39,177 nt of DNA from Acidovorax soli (GTDB taxonomy: Bacteria; Pseudomonadota; Gammaproteobacteria; Burkholderiales; Burkholderiaceae_C), in NCBI RefSeq assembly GCF_900107605.1, contig NZ_FNQJ01000031.1, forward strand, positions 1-39,177. Reading direction: 5' to 3'. The notes under the pieces were generated by a model. That model saw nothing but the letters and a program-made list of their open reading frames with translations, made no database searches and had not been told where the DNA came from. Both the position numbers and the translations under genes were made by a program. How positions within the stretch are numbered: position 1 is the stretch's first letter; each line of letters opens with the position of its first letter. Positions 26,734-36,783 of this stretch are shown here, in pieces.

Positions 26734-26866
26734 CGCCTTGCGCTGGCTGATGCTGTGCGGCCTGGTGGGCTGCGGCATGGCGTGGGGCGTGGTGGAGCTT
26801 TTTGCCCTGCAGCGGGCGCGCTACCACGCCTGGCGCGATCGCCAGCAGACCGCGCTGCCGCACTAG
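26696..26866 (+). CDS. Small single-pass membrane protein (56 residues)
   Basis: The product begins MKNSPPHRPRRIDALRW, a basic N-terminus, then one hydrophobic segment (LMLCGLVGCGMAWGVVELFAL, about residues 18-38) and a basic tail. It should be an inner-membrane protein with one segment. No ribosome site is obvious, so translation may depend on the overlapping ORF at 26599. It ends ten bases before the hemolysin III start, and the three probably share an mRNA. Function unknown. Confidence 0.5.
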   Translation: MKNSPPHRPRRIDALRWLMLCGLVGCGMAWGVVELFALQRARYHAWRDRQQTALPH

Positions 26867-26876
26867 GTGCGCGGCG

Positions 26877-27527
26877 ATGGGCCGGTCTCTCCTCACGGGC
26901 AGCGCCGGGCGTGCGCAAAGCCGAGGCGAGGAAACCGCCAATGCGGCCAGCCACGCCGTGGCGTTGATCGCTGCCCTGGGCGCCGGCTATTGGCTGGTGT
27001 CCTGGGGCCGCAGCCTGAGCGCCGAGGGCTTTGCCGGCATCTGCGTTTTTGTGGCAACGATGGTGTGGCTGTACCTGGCGTCCACCGTGTACCACGCCTT
27101 GCCGGATGGCCGGGCCAAGCGTGTTTTCCTGAGGCTGGACCACGGTGCGGTGTTCCTGTTCATTGCGGGCAGCTACACGGCTTTTGCGTCGGGGCATCTG
27201 GGGGAGCCTGGGGGCCGCTTCATTCTGGTCCTGGTGTGGCTGGTGGCTGCTGCAGGCATGGCGCTCAAGGCCATGGGCCGGCTGTCGTCGCCCTGGCTGT
27301 CCACGGGGGCGTATCTCGCCATGGGGTGGCTGGTGCTGCTGGCGGCAGTGCCCATCCTGGAGCGTGCGTCGGCGGCCGGGGCGCAATGGCTGGTGGCCGG
27401 GGGCTGCTCCTATACCCTGGGCGTGGTCTTTTTTGTGCTGGACGCCCGCATCCGCTACGCCCATGCGGTATGGCATGGCTTCGTTGCGGCGGGCACCGCG
27501 TGCCACACCTGGGCGGTGCTTGGTTGA
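26877..27527 (+). CDS. Hemolysin III family (PAQR-like) membrane protein
   Basis: The 216-residue protein has about seven membrane segments. Family markers are LASTVYHALPD near 65, RLDHGAVFLFIAGSYTAFA near 85-103 and the C-terminal YAHAVWHGFVAAGTACHTW, which hold the His and Asp residues likely to bind a metal. Most such bacterial proteins are not shown to be hemolysins. The ATG at 26877 gives the expected length. The stop is one base from the convergent MarC stop. Confidence 0.93.
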   Translation: MGRSLLTGSAGRAQSRGEETANAASHAVALIAALGAGYWLVSWGRSLSAEGFAGICVFVATMVWLYLASTVYHALPDGRAKRVFLRLDHGAVFLFIAGSYTAFASGHLGEPGGRFILVLVWLVAAAGMALKAMGRLSSPWLSTGAYLAMGWLVLLAAVPILERASAAGAQWLVAGGCSYTLGVVFFVLDARIRYAHAVWHGFVAAGTACHTWAVLG

Positions 27528-27528
27528 G

Positions 27529-28164
27529 CTACCGCGCCCCGAGAATGGGGAACAGCTTGCCCAGCCCGTCAGCCATCACCTCCACGGCAAGGGCCGCCAG
27601 GATCAGGCCCATCAGGCGGGTCATCACGTTGATGCCCGTCTTGCCCAGCACGCGGGCAATCGGATCGGCGAGCGAAAAGCACAGGGCCGTGGCCAGCCCG
27701 ATCACCACGCCGTAGCCCACCAGCGCCGCGTGCTGCCAGAAGGTCTGCGCACGGTCGGCATAGATCACCACGGTGGACATGCTGGCAGGGCCGGTGAGCA
27801 GGGGGATGGTGAGGGGCACCACGGCAATGCTGCTGCCCGCCGCCGCCTTCTCGGCGCCTTCCTCCAGTTCATGCGTGTGGGGCTTGGCCTCTGCTGGCTG
27901 GGCGTTGAGCATGTTCATGGCGCTGATCAGCAGCAGCATGCCGCCGCCCACCTGAAAGCTCTGCAGTGAGATATTGAAGAACTCCAGGATCTGCAGGCCC
28001 AGCAGTGCGCAGGCGGCAATCACGCAAAACGACGCCAGGGCCGCTGTGCGGATGGTGCGCCGGCGCTGTTCGCTTGAAAACCCCTGCGTGTAGTGGATGA
28101 AAAACGGCACGATGGCCAGCGGGTTCACGATGGCCAGCAAGGTGATGAGGGGTTTCAGATCCAT
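27529..28164 (-). CDS. MarC-family integral membrane protein
   Basis: The 211-residue product has six membrane segments and the MarC/YhgN pattern: LITLLAIVNPLAIVPFF at the N-terminus, VGGGMLLLISAMNML in the middle and VPLTIPLLTGPASMSTVV, then GINVMTRLMGLILAALAVE at the end. The function is unsettled; MarC is no longer thought to cause multiple antibiotic resistance. AGGAAA precedes the ATG at 28164. An acidic-rich loop with histidines (HTHELEEGAEKA) joins the two halves. Confidence 0.93.
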   Translation of the reverse strand: MDLKPLITLLAIVNPLAIVPFFIHYTQGFSSEQRRRTIRTAALASFCVIAACALLGLQILEFFNISLQSFQVGGGMLLLISAMNMLNAQPAEAKPHTHELEEGAEKAAAGSSIAVVPLTIPLLTGPASMSTVVIYADRAQTFWQHAALVGYGVVIGLATALCFSLADPIARVLGKTGINVMTRLMGLILAALAVEVMADGLGKLFPILGAR

Positions 28165-28252
28165 CGGCGGTTTCCTGAAGGGTGCAAAGCGGTGGCGGTG
28201 CGGTCGGTGCAGGCGGTGGTTCGCACTTGGTCCAAAACCGGTCTCCTGCAAG

Positions 28253-28294
28253 AATGCAGTGCATTACAGCATCCCGGCACGGTGCCGGAATGCT
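28253..28294. promoter_or_regulatory. Two adjacent palindromes between marC-like and dlh-like genes
   Basis: AATGCA-G-TGCATT (28253-28265) is a perfect palindrome. Two bases on, AGCATCCCGGCAC-G-GTGCCGGAATGCT (28268-28294) pairs 12 of 13 positions. Both lie in the only space available for the divergent promoters, 60-100 bases before the hydrolase ATG. They look like operator sites or an RNA hairpin; no T run follows. Confidence 0.5.
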
Positions 28295-28352
28295 TTGGTG
28301 GGCGGCGGTGGTGCCTTTGTGCCACAGCCCTTTTTTCTCAAGGAGCAATTGC

Positions 28353-29042
28353 ATGGGCCAGTTTGTCAATCTGACGTCGCAGGATGGTTTTGTGGTGCCC
28401 GCCTGGGTGGCGCAGCCCGATGGGGCACCGCGCGGTGCCATCGTGGTGCTGCAGGAGATCTTCGGGGTCAATTCGCACATCCGGGCCGTGACCGACCGCC
28501 TGGCGGCGCGCGGCTATCTGGCGGTGGCGCCCGCCACCTTTGCGCGCGTGCAGCCGCAGGTGGACCTGGGCTACAGCGAAGCCGACATGGGTGTGGGCTT
28601 TGGCTACAAGACGGCGGTGGATGCGCTGCCCGGCGACGGCGTCATGCCCGACATCCAGGCCGCCATCGACTACGCCGCCCGGCACGGTGGCGGCAAGGTG
28701 GGCATCGTGGGTTTTTGCTGGGGTGGCCTGCTGACCTGGCGCGCGGCCTGCAGCCTCCAGGGCCTGGCCGCGGCCGTGTGCTACTACGGCGGTGGCATGA
28801 CCACGCCCGGCGAGGTGGCGCGCCAGCCCCAGGTGCCGGTGCTGGCGCATTTTGGCCAGCGCGACCACTGGATTTCGGTGGACAGCGTGCAGGCCTTTGC
28901 GGGTGCGCACCCCGAAGTGCAGGTGCATGTGTACGAAGCCGACCATGGCTTCAACTGCGACCAGCGCGGCTCGTATGACGAGGCCGCGGCCCTGGTTGCA
29001 CGCGACCGCACCCTGGCTTTTTTTGCCAAGCACATCGGGTAG
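28353..29042 (+). CDS. Dienelactone hydrolase family protein
   Basis: The 229-residue alpha/beta hydrolase has a cysteine nucleophile in GFCWGG (Cys122), Glu in VVLQEIFGVN (about 35), Asp in FGQRDHWI and His in ADHGFNCD. This Cys-Asp-His triad is that of carboxymethylenebutenolidase, which opens the lactone ring in chlorocatechol pathways. No other catechol genes are near, so the substrate is uncertain. AAGGAG lies nine bases before the ATG. Confidence 0.94.
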   Translation: MGQFVNLTSQDGFVVPAWVAQPDGAPRGAIVVLQEIFGVNSHIRAVTDRLAARGYLAVAPATFARVQPQVDLGYSEADMGVGFGYKTAVDALPGDGVMPDIQAAIDYAARHGGGKVGIVGFCWGGLLTWRAACSLQGLAAAVCYYGGGMTTPGEVARQPQVPVLAHFGQRDHWISVDSVQAFAGAHPEVQVHVYEADHGFNCDQRGSYDEAAALVARDRTLAFFAKHIG

Positions 29043-29078
29043 GCCGGCGTCTTCCAGGGGGCACGGGCGTGGCGCCGG

Positions 29079-30230
29079 TCACTGCCCGCTGGTGCGCGCC
29101 AGGTAGCGTTTGCGCCAGAACAGCGCCACCAGCGCCACGGCAATGAACACCATCGAGCCCATGGCCCACCAGAAGCCGTCGGCCTTGTGCACCAGCGGAA
29201 TGAATTCGAAGTTCATGCCGAAGATGCCTGCGATCAGGTTCAGCGGCAGGAACACCGCGGTCAGCGCGGTGAGCGTGCGCATGATGTCGTTGGTGCGGTT
29301 GCTCTGCACCGAAAAGTGCATCTGCACGGCGGTTTCGGAGCTCTGCTCCAGCCGACGCACATGGTGCACCACGCGTTCGATGTGTTCGAGCAGGTCGCGG
29401 CTACGCACCTTGAGCAGGTCCAGGTCGCGCTGGCCGGCGCTGCTGTCGGGCACGGCCCAGGTTTCCAGGGCGTCGGTCCAGTTCTGCACGGCGGTGCGCT
29501 GGTCTTCGCAGATGTCGTCCAGCTGGTGCAGCGAGAGGCGCGCTTCGAGCAGCGAGTTCCAGTTCACATAGCGCGACCGGGGCTTGAGCAGCTCGGTCTG
29601 CCAGTGGTCGAGCTGGCGCGTGAGTTCGCGGCGCAGGTCCAGGTAGCCGTCCACCATCAGATTGGCCACGCGCAGCATCAGGTCGGCGGGGCTGGCGGGG
29701 CGGCGTGCGCCGGGCACCGCACTGCTGCGGCCTTCGCCCGCCGGGGCCGGAGCGTCGGCCAGCAGGCGTGCGGCATAGGCGTCGCGCACGGCGCAGTCGG
29801 TCGGATGCACGGTCAGGAGCAGTTGGTCGAACACCGCGAAGCCCACCGGACTGGTGTCGATGCGCCGCAGCACGGGTGGCCCGCTGCGTTTGAGCGGGCT
29901 GGGTGCTGGCGTGGCGCCGGGCTCTTGCGGGGCAGCGCCGTTTTGCGTGGCGAGCCGGCGGAACACCAGCAGGTCGTACTGCGAGGTGTAGTCGTAGTGC
30001 GAGGGCAGCTGCGTGTTGAGCAGGTCGGAGACATGCAGGTCCACCAGCTGCAGCCCCGCCAGGGTCTGCAGGCTGGCCTGGATCTCGGCCAGCCGCGCCT
30101 GGAATGCCGGGCGCGCGCAGGCCATCCAGACAAATCCCTGGGCGGGCATCTGCGCCGGCAGCCCGGCCAGTTCCTGCACGCCGCCGCTGTGGATGTGGAA
30201 GATGCGCAGGGCACCAGGTTCTGAGGTCAA
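29079..30230 (-). CDS. corA: CorA-family magnesium/divalent cation transporter
   Basis: The 383-residue protein has a large soluble N-terminal domain with long helices (about 190-310). The two C-terminal membrane segments bracket the selectivity motif GMN in AGIFGMNFEF, and the tail FWRKRYLARTSGQ is basic. The first segment is TALTAVFLPLNLIAG. The cytosolic part has a Pro/Ala-rich insert near 100-115 and 165-180, which makes it longer than many CorA proteins. It begins 39 bases after the hemB stop on the same strand and may be co-transcribed with it. Confidence 0.92.
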   Translation of the reverse strand: MTSEPGALRIFHIHSGGVQELAGLPAQMPAQGFVWMACARPAFQARLAEIQASLQTLAGLQLVDLHVSDLLNTQLPSHYDYTSQYDLLVFRRLATQNGAAPQEPGATPAPSPLKRSGPPVLRRIDTSPVGFAVFDQLLLTVHPTDCAVRDAYAARLLADAPAPAGEGRSSAVPGARRPASPADLMLRVANLMVDGYLDLRRELTRQLDHWQTELLKPRSRYVNWNSLLEARLSLHQLDDICEDQRTAVQNWTDALETWAVPDSSAGQRDLDLLKVRSRDLLEHIERVVHHVRRLEQSSETAVQMHFSVQSNRTNDIMRTLTALTAVFLPLNLIAGIFGMNFEFIPLVHKADGFWWAMGSMVFIAVALVALFWRKRYLARTSGQ

Positions 30231-30269
30231 GAGTGCCTCCAGCGCTTGCTGTGCCAGCGCAAGCAGCGA

Positions 30270-31894
<1,625 letters not shown>

Positions 31895-31912
31895 CACACG
31901 GGGCCTGCGCCG

Positions 31913-33010
31913 GTGCACAAGACCTCTGCCTGGCCGCTGGCGCTGATCCATGCAGCGCTGATTGTCTTTGCCAGCCTGTTCCCGTTTGATGGCTGGCGCG
32001 ATCAGGGCATCGATCCCTGGGTGTTCCTGTCGGCACCGTTGCCGCCGCCGTACTGGACGGGGTTTGATGTCGCCATCAACATGGCGGGTTATGCACCCCT
32101 TGGTTTTTTGCTGGTGCTGGCGCTGCTGCGTTCGGGCCGCGAGCGCGGGGCGGTGCTGCTGGCCACGCTGGCGGGTTCGCTGCTGTCGCTGCTGATGGAG
32201 TATCTGCAGATCTACCTGCCCCGGCGTGTGCCTTCCAACCTGGACCTGTTGCTCAACGTCATCGGAACGCTGGCGGGGGCGTTCACGGCGGCGCTGTTGG
32301 AGCGCTGGGGTGCCATCGACCGCTGGAGCGATTTCCGCGCCCGCTGGTTCGTGCGCGATGCGCGCGGTGCGCTGGTGCTGCTGGCGCTGTGGCCCGCGGC
32401 GCTGCTGTTTCCGGCAGCCGTGCCTTTTGGCCTGGGCCAGGTGCTGGAGCGGCTGGAACAGGGCCTCGAAGAGCTGCTGGCCGACACGCCCTTCCTTGAA
32501 TGGCTGCCGGTGCGCGATGCGCCGCTGGAGCCCCTGTCCCCCGGCGGCGAGCTGTTGTGCGTCACGCTGGGGCTGCTGATCCCGTGTCTGCTGGGCTATT
32601 GCGTCATCCGCCATGTGGGGCGCCGCGTCCTGTTTGCCATCGCCGTGGCGGTGGTGGGGATAGCGGTCACGGCCCTGTCGGCGGCGCTGAGCTGGGGACC
32701 ATCGCACGCCTGGAGCTGGCTGGAGCTGCCCACGCGCGTCGGGGTGGGGGCGGCGCTGGGGCTGGCGGCGCTGCTGCTGGCCTTGCCGCGGCGCGCCAGC
32801 GCGGCGGTGTTGCTGCTGGCGCTGGCCTGGCATCTGGGGCTGCTCAACCAGGCCCCAGCCAGTGCCTACTTTGCCCATACGCTGCAAACCTGGGAGCAGG
32901 GGCGTTTCATCCGTTTTTTTGGCCTGGGCCAGTGGCTGGGCTGGCTGTGGCCCTATGCCGCACTGGCCTATGTGCTCATTCGGGTGTCGCGGCGGGAGCC
33001 GAAAAACTAG
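31913..33010 (+). CDS. VanZ-like family membrane protein
   Basis: The 365-residue protein has eight or so membrane segments. The VanZ-like domain covers about 10-125: ASLFPFDGWRDQG, FDVAINMAGYAPLGFLL and MEYLQIYLPRRVPSNLDLLLN. The second half (about 145-360) adds more membrane segments not found in short VanZ proteins. The domain's biochemical role is unknown. It starts at a GTG, 18 bases after hemJ, and ends nine bases before the ferredoxin gene, so the three look like an operon. Confidence 0.9.
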   Translation: MHKTSAWPLALIHAALIVFASLFPFDGWRDQGIDPWVFLSAPLPPPYWTGFDVAINMAGYAPLGFLLVLALLRSGRERGAVLLATLAGSLLSLLMEYLQIYLPRRVPSNLDLLLNVIGTLAGAFTAALLERWGAIDRWSDFRARWFVRDARGALVLLALWPAALLFPAAVPFGLGQVLERLEQGLEELLADTPFLEWLPVRDAPLEPLSPGGELLCVTLGLLIPCLLGYCVIRHVGRRVLFAIAVAVVGIAVTALSAALSWGPSHAWSWLELPTRVGVGAALGLAALLLALPRRASAAVLLLALAWHLGLLNQAPASAYFAHTLQTWEQGRFIRFFGLGQWLGWLWPYAALAYVLIRVSRREPKN

Positions 33011-33019
33011 AATGACCCG

Positions 33020-33379
33020 ATGAGCGACACCCCCTCCACCCCCGCCGCAGCGACCGGCTATTTCGCCCGCCACATCTTCTTTTGCCTGAACGACCGGGCC
33101 AACGGCGAAAACAGCTGTGCCCACCATGGCGCCCAGGAGGCCTTCGACCGGTGCAAGGCGCAGGTCAAGGCGGCAGGCTTGGCGGGCCCCGGCAAGGTGC
33201 GGGTGAACAAGGCAGGCTGCATGGACCGCTGCGCCGCCGGCCCCGTGGCCGTGGTGTACCCCGAGGGCACCTGGTACTCGTATGTAGACGCCAGCGATGT
33301 GGACGAAATCGTGGAGTCGCACCTGAAAAACGGCCAGATCGTCGAACGCCTGCTCACGCCGCCGGAACTTGGGCGCTGA
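33020..33379 (+). CDS. Thioredoxin-like [2Fe-2S] ferredoxin
   Basis: The 119-residue protein has the four-cysteine pattern of the Aquifex-type ferredoxins: Cys in HIFFCLNDRANGENSCAHHG and in AGCMDRCAAGPVAVVYPEG. It should carry one 2Fe-2S cluster. WYSYVDASDVDEIVESHL near 85-102 completes the fold. The redox partner is unknown; the link to hemJ and a hydrolase is by position only. A palindromic repeat follows the stop. Confidence 0.93.
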   Translation: MSDTPSTPAAATGYFARHIFFCLNDRANGENSCAHHGAQEAFDRCKAQVKAAGLAGPGKVRVNKAGCMDRCAAGPVAVVYPEGTWYSYVDASDVDEIVESHLKNGQIVERLLTPPELGR

Positions 33380-33390
33380 GCGCCGCTCTA

Positions 33391-33452
33391 CCATTTTTTG
33401 AGTGTTTTTGCATCTGGCGCTTAGATGGCAAGCGCTTGATGCTATTGAATGG
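33391..33452 (-). repeat. Dispersed palindromic repeat, copy D
   Basis: The hairpin GCGCTT-agatggc-AAGCGC (33417-33435) is followed by GATGCTATTGAATGGGTAGC. The reverse complement reads GATTGCTACCCATTCAATAG and then GCGCTT, aligning with copies A and E. It fills the gap between the ferredoxin and hydrolase genes and ends a few bases before the hydrolase start. Confidence 0.7.
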
Positions 33453-33462
33453 GTAGCAATCT

Positions 33463-34104
33463 GTGAATGCACAAACCGAACGCTTGGCGCTGCACGGCGC
33501 TGCCGGCGCCATCGAGGCGGCGCGCGATGCGGCCTCCCTGCACGACGGCGCGGCCCCGCGCGGTGTGGCCGTCATTGCCCATCCCCATCCGCTGTTTGGC
33601 GGCACCATGGACAACAAGGTGGTACAGACCCTGGCGCGCGCGTTCACCCAATGCGGCTGGACCACGGTGCGCTTCAACTTCCGGGGCGTGGGCGCCAGTG
33701 CCGGCGCCCACGACGAAGGGCGCGGCGAGCTGCAGGACCTGCTGGCCGTGGTGCAGCAGGTGGCACCCGAGGGACCGATTGCGCTGGCCGGTTTCTCGTT
33801 TGGCGCCTTCGTCACCAGCCACGCCCTGGCCGCCCTGTGGAGCGAGCGCGAGGTCGCGCAGGCGGTGCTGGTCGGCACCGCCGCAAGCCGCTTCACGGTG
33901 GCGCCCGTGCCACCCGAGGCCCATCTGCGTACGCTGGTGCTGCATGGCGAACGCGATGACACCGTGCCGCTGTCGGCCGTGCTCGACTGGGCGCGGCCGC
34001 AGATACTGCCTGTCACAGTCGTCCCCGGTGGCGGCCATTTCTTTCACGGACAATTGACGCTTTTGAAGAATCTGGTGGTCCGCCACCTGCAATCGGGCGT
34101 CTGA
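33463..34104 (+). CDS. Alpha/beta hydrolase (serine hydrolase)
   Basis: The 213-residue product has HPHPLFGGTMDNKVV near 40-54, typical of the family often annotated as alpha/beta hydrolase or YsgA/CocE-like. The nucleophile is in AGFSFGAF (Ser112), Asp is in HGERDDTVPL and His in GGGHFFHGQ. The start is a GTG at 33463 right after a repeat. There is no good ribosome site, and the ATG four bases later is out of frame. Substrate unknown. Confidence 0.9.
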   Translation: MNAQTERLALHGAAGAIEAARDAASLHDGAAPRGVAVIAHPHPLFGGTMDNKVVQTLARAFTQCGWTTVRFNFRGVGASAGAHDEGRGELQDLLAVVQQVAPEGPIALAGFSFGAFVTSHALAALWSEREVAQAVLVGTAASRFTVAPVPPEAHLRTLVLHGERDDTVPLSAVLDWARPQILPVTVVPGGGHFFHGQLTLLKNLVVRHLQSGV

Positions 34105-34200
34105 GAGGCGCGGCCCGCGCCGGCCCCGGCCGGTCGCTGATCGCCCTCTTTGTCTTTTCTTCCACCCTTTTTTCGAGCCTTTCCAGCCCCTTGTTGCCCC

Positions 34201-35370
34201 ATGAAACGAATCCTGTCCGCGTTGCGATCCCTGGCCATCCTGGCTGTGCTTGCCCCTGCCGCCTTCGGCGCCCATGCCCAGGCGCCCCAGCCTCCCGAGA
34301 TCGCCGCCCGCACCTACATGTTGGTGGATGTGACGGCCAACCAGGTGCTGGCGGCCAAAGACATCGATGCACCGGTCGAGCAGGCCTCGCTCACCAAGCT
34401 CATGACGGGCTACCTGGTATTTGACGCCCTGCGCGCCAAGAAGATCACGCTGGAGCAGAAGCTGCCCGTGAGCGTGCGCGCCTGGAAAATGCCCGGCTCG
34501 CGCATGTTCATCGACCCCAAGATGCAGGTGCCGGTCGAGGATCTCATCAAGGGCATGATCGTGCAGTCGGGCAACGACGCCACCATGGCCCTGGCCGAAG
34601 GCGTGGGTGGCACCGCCGAGAACTTCGTCAAGCTCATGAACGACCAGGCCCAGGCCCTGGGCATGAAGGGCACGGCCTACAAGAACCCCGAGGGGCTGAC
34701 GGAACCCGGCCACACCACCACGGCGCGCGACCTGGCCACCCTGGCCACCCGGCTCATGAAGGACTTCCCGGAGTACATGCACTATTACGCCACCAAGCAG
34801 TACAGCTACCCCGGCACCCCCGCCTCCAATGGCAACAACCGCAATTCGCTGCTGTTCCGAGACCCCACCGTGGACGGCCTCAAGACCGGGCACACCGCAG
34901 CCGCCGGCTACTGCCTGGTGGCCACTTCCAAGCGCGATTTTCCCAATGTGGGCCAGCGGCGCTTGCTGTCCATCGTGCTGGGTGCCGCCAGCGAGAACGC
35001 CCGAGCCAACGAGAGCCAGAAGCTGCTGAACTGGGGCTATACCGCCTTTGATGCCGTCAAGCTGTTCGATGCCGGCCAGCCCGTGGCCACGCCCGCCGTG
35101 TGGAAAGGCACGGCAAGCACCATCCGGATCGGTCGCTCCGAGGCCATCGTCGTGGCGGTGCCCTCGGGCAGCGCCGGCAAGGTCACGACGCAGATCGTGC
35201 GCCCGGACCCGCTGGTGGCGCCCTTCACCAAGGGTCAGGCGATTGGCTCGCTCAAGGTGGTACTGGGTGAGCAGCCGCTGGTCGAGGTGCCGCTGGTGGC
35301 GCTGGACGGCGTCGAGCAGGCTGGCGTCCTGGGCCGCGCCTGGGATGCCATCCGGTTGTGGATTAAATAA
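34201..35370 (+). CDS. dacA: D-alanyl-D-alanine carboxypeptidase (PBP5/6 type)
   Basis: The enzyme removes the terminal D-Ala of peptidoglycan pentapeptides. The 389-residue product has a signal peptide ending near AHA-QA (residue 26). The catalytic SxxK is SLTK (Ser63, Lys66), SxN is in [10 protein letters not shown] and KTG is in [18 protein letters not shown]5 C-terminal beta domain follows, and then a short amphipathic anchor ([14 protein letters not shown]). It is the second lateral-wall enzyme in the window after mrdA. The symbol could equally be dacC. Confidence 0.95.
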   Translation: MKRILSALRSLAILAVLAPAAFGAHAQAPQPPEIAARTYMLVDVTANQVLAAKDIDAPVEQASLTKLMTGYLVFDALRAKKITLEQKLPVSVRAWKMPGSRMFIDPKMQVPVEDLIKGMIVQSGNDATMALAEGVGGTAENFVKLMNDQAQALGMKGTAYKNPEGLTEPGHTTTARDLATLATRLMKDFPEYMHYYATKQYSYPGTPASNGNNRNSLLFRDPTVDGLKTGHTAAAGYCLVATSKRDFPNVGQRRLLSIVLGAASENARANESQKLLNWGYTAFDAVKLFDAGQPVATPAVWKGTASTIRIGRSEAIVVAVPSGSAGKVTTQIVRPDPLVAPFTKGQAIGSLKVVLGEQPLVEVPLVALDGVEQAGVLGRAWDAIRLWIK

Positions 35371-35500
35371 GGGGCAACCCCCTGAGGCGCTGGCGCGCCT
35401 TCACCCCTTCTCCCGAATGGCTGCGCCCTTCGGGAAGGGGGAAGCCGCCGGTGCGGCGGGGCTGTCCTTGCACGGCAGCCCTGGCCGGGGAGCCGCCAAA
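35371..35500. repeat. GC-rich intergenic repeat with hairpin
   Basis: Right after the dacA stop, GGGGCAACCCCCTGAGGCGC leads into a long imperfect hairpin (35404-35440: CCCCTTCTCCCGAA against TTCGGGAAGGGG) and a GCCGCCGGTGCGGCGG palindrome. I recall similar blocks after many genes in Comamonadaceae genomes. The short GGGGCAACCCC stem may help terminate dacA. Confidence 0.5.
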
Positions 35501-35511
35501 TCGATGGCCAG

Positions 35512-35540
35512 TTGCCTATCTTGGGCCAAGCTGGTACATT
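35512..35540 (+). promoter_or_regulatory. rpsL: Predicted sigma-70 promoter of the str operon
   Basis: TTGCCT (35512-35517) and TACATT (35535-35540) are separated by 17 bases. RNA would start near 35547, giving a leader of about 70 bases before the rpsL ATG. This is the best-spaced promoter in the window and sits where a ribosomal operon needs one. Confidence 0.65.
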
Positions 35541-35549
35541 AGAAAGCTT

Positions 35550-35564
35550 TTCGGAATTTCCGAA
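35550..35564. repeat. Perfect palindrome in the rpsL leader
   Basis: TTCGGAA-T-TTCCGAA lies at the predicted transcript start of the str operon. It could be an operator, or the first hairpin of the rpsL leader RNA. Confidence 0.5.
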
Positions 35565-35615
35565 GGGATTCACGTTTTCGCTTTCACGAAGCATTTCACG
35601 TTTAGGGACGTATTC

Positions 35616-35993
35616 ATGCCAACCATTAACCAGCTCGTGCGTCAGGGGCGTCAGGTCGAAACGACCAACTCCAAGAGCCCCGCGATGCAAAACTCTCCAC
35701 AGCGCCGTGGTGTGTGCACCCGTGTGTACACCACGACGCCAAAGAAGCCTAACTCCGCTCTGCGGAAGGTCGCCAAGGTTCGCCTGACCAACGGTTTCGA
35801 AGTCATTTCCTACATCGGCGGCGAAGGCCACAACCTGCAGGAACACAGCGTCGTGCTGGTTCGCGGCGGTCGTGTCAAGGACTTGCCCGGTGTGCGTTAC
35901 CACATCGTGCGCGGTTCGCTCGACTTGCAGGGCGTGAAAGACCGCAAGCAGTCGCGCTCCAAGTACGGTGCGAAGAAGCCAAAGGCCAAATAA
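35616..35993 (+). CDS. rpsL: 30S ribosomal protein S12
   Basis: S12 helps decode at the A site. The 125-residue product starts [13 protein letters not shown]. The streptomycin-determining lysines are wild type in [11 protein letters not shown] (Lys43 region) and [10 protein letters not shown] (Lys88 region), so no classic resistance change is present. It is the first gene of the str operon, with AGGGA before the ATG and a 165-base gap to rpsG. Confidence 0.99.
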   Translation: MPTINQLVRQGRQVETTNSKSPAMQNSPQRRGVCTRVYTTTPKKPNSALRKVAKVRLTNGFEVISYIGGEGHNLQEHSVVLVRGGRVKDLPGVRYHIVRGSLDLQGVKDRKQSRSKYGAKKPKAK

Positions 35994-36054
35994 GCCTGCG
36001 GCTGATCCAGATAAAAGGTGCTGTTTCCCGCGTGGCGCGGTGATGCAGCGTAGT

Positions 36055-36084
36055 GACCCCAAGCGCAAATGTCTTGCGTGGGTC
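36055..36084 (+). other. Intercistronic hairpin between rpsL and rpsG
   Basis: GACCC...CGCAA pairs with TTGCG-TGGGTC around ATGTC. In E. coli, protein S7 binds the S12-S7 intercistronic RNA and represses its own translation; this hairpin could be the counterpart. The region is longer than in E. coli and the structure is only predicted. Confidence 0.45.
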
Positions 36085-36158
36085 GAGTAAGTGGGAGTCC
36101 TGAATGGCTCTCGCGGTGTCTGAAAAGATGCCAACTGAAGCAAGAATGAGGTGAAAAA

Positions 36159-36632
36159 ATGCCACGTCGTCGCGAAGTCCCCAAACGTGAAATCCTGCCG
36201 GATCCCAAGTTCGGCAATGTAGAGCTGTCCAAATTCATGAACGTGATCATGGAAGGCGGCAAGAAGGCAGTTGCAGAGCGCATCATTTACGGTGCCCTGG
36301 AACTGATCGAGAAGAAGCACCCCGACAAGGACCCGCTGGAAGCTTTCGTTGTTGCCATCAACAACGTCAAGCCCATGGTCGAAGTCAAGTCCCGCCGTGT
36401 GGGTGGTGCCAACTACCAGGTGCCTGTGGAAGTGCGCCCTGTGCGTCGTCTGGCCCTGTCGATGCGCTGGATCAAGGAAGCGGCCCGCAAGCGTGGTGAG
36501 AAGTCGATGGCCCAGCGTCTGGCCAACGAACTGCTCGAGGCCACCGAAGGCCGTGGCGGCGCCATGAAGAAGCGTGACGAAGTGCACCGCATGGCCGAAG
36601 CCAACAAGGCATTCAGCCACTTCCGCTTCTAA
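36159..36632 (+). CDS. rpsG: 30S ribosomal protein S7
   Basis: S7 nucleates assembly of the 30S head by binding the 3' domain of 16S rRNA. The 157-residue product has the full family sequence: [20 protein letters not shown] at the start, [20 protein letters not shown] near 67-86 and [16 protein letters not shown] near 110-126. GAGGTG lies before the ATG. It is probably feedback-regulated through the upstream intercistronic RNA, as in E. coli. Confidence 0.99.
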   Translation: MPRRREVPKREILPDPKFGNVELSKFMNVIMEGGKKAVAERIIYGALELIEKKHPDKDPLEAFVVAINNVKPMVEVKSRRVGGANYQVPVEVRPVRRLALSMRWIKEAARKRGEKSMAQRLANELLEATEGRGGAMKKRDEVHRMAEANKAFSHFRF

Positions 36633-36661
36633 ACCGACGGATCGCTCTCGTCGTCTATCGC

Positions 36662-36691
36662 AAGGCTGCCGGCATTTTTGCCTGCAGCCTT
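36662..36691 (+). other. Strong hairpin between rpsG and fusA
   Basis: AAGGCTGCCGGCA, a TTTT loop, then TGCCTGCAGCCTT: 12 of 13 base pairs. No T run follows, so it is not an ordinary terminator. It may be a processing or stability element that sets the fusA level relative to rpsG. The rest of the 151-base gap holds nothing I can name. Confidence 0.6.
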
Positions 36692-36783
36692 GTGGCGATT
36701 GAGGCGGTCACAAAATTGACGGGTTGCAGCGCCAGAATGCTGGGCCCGCCCCCCGAATAACACGACCCATCCAAGGATCCACC

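Noticed and set aside
36715..36738. TTGACG followed by AGAATG before fusA as a promoter
   Set aside because: The spacing is about 12 bases and the -10 box is poor, so it is not a credible sigma-70 promoter.
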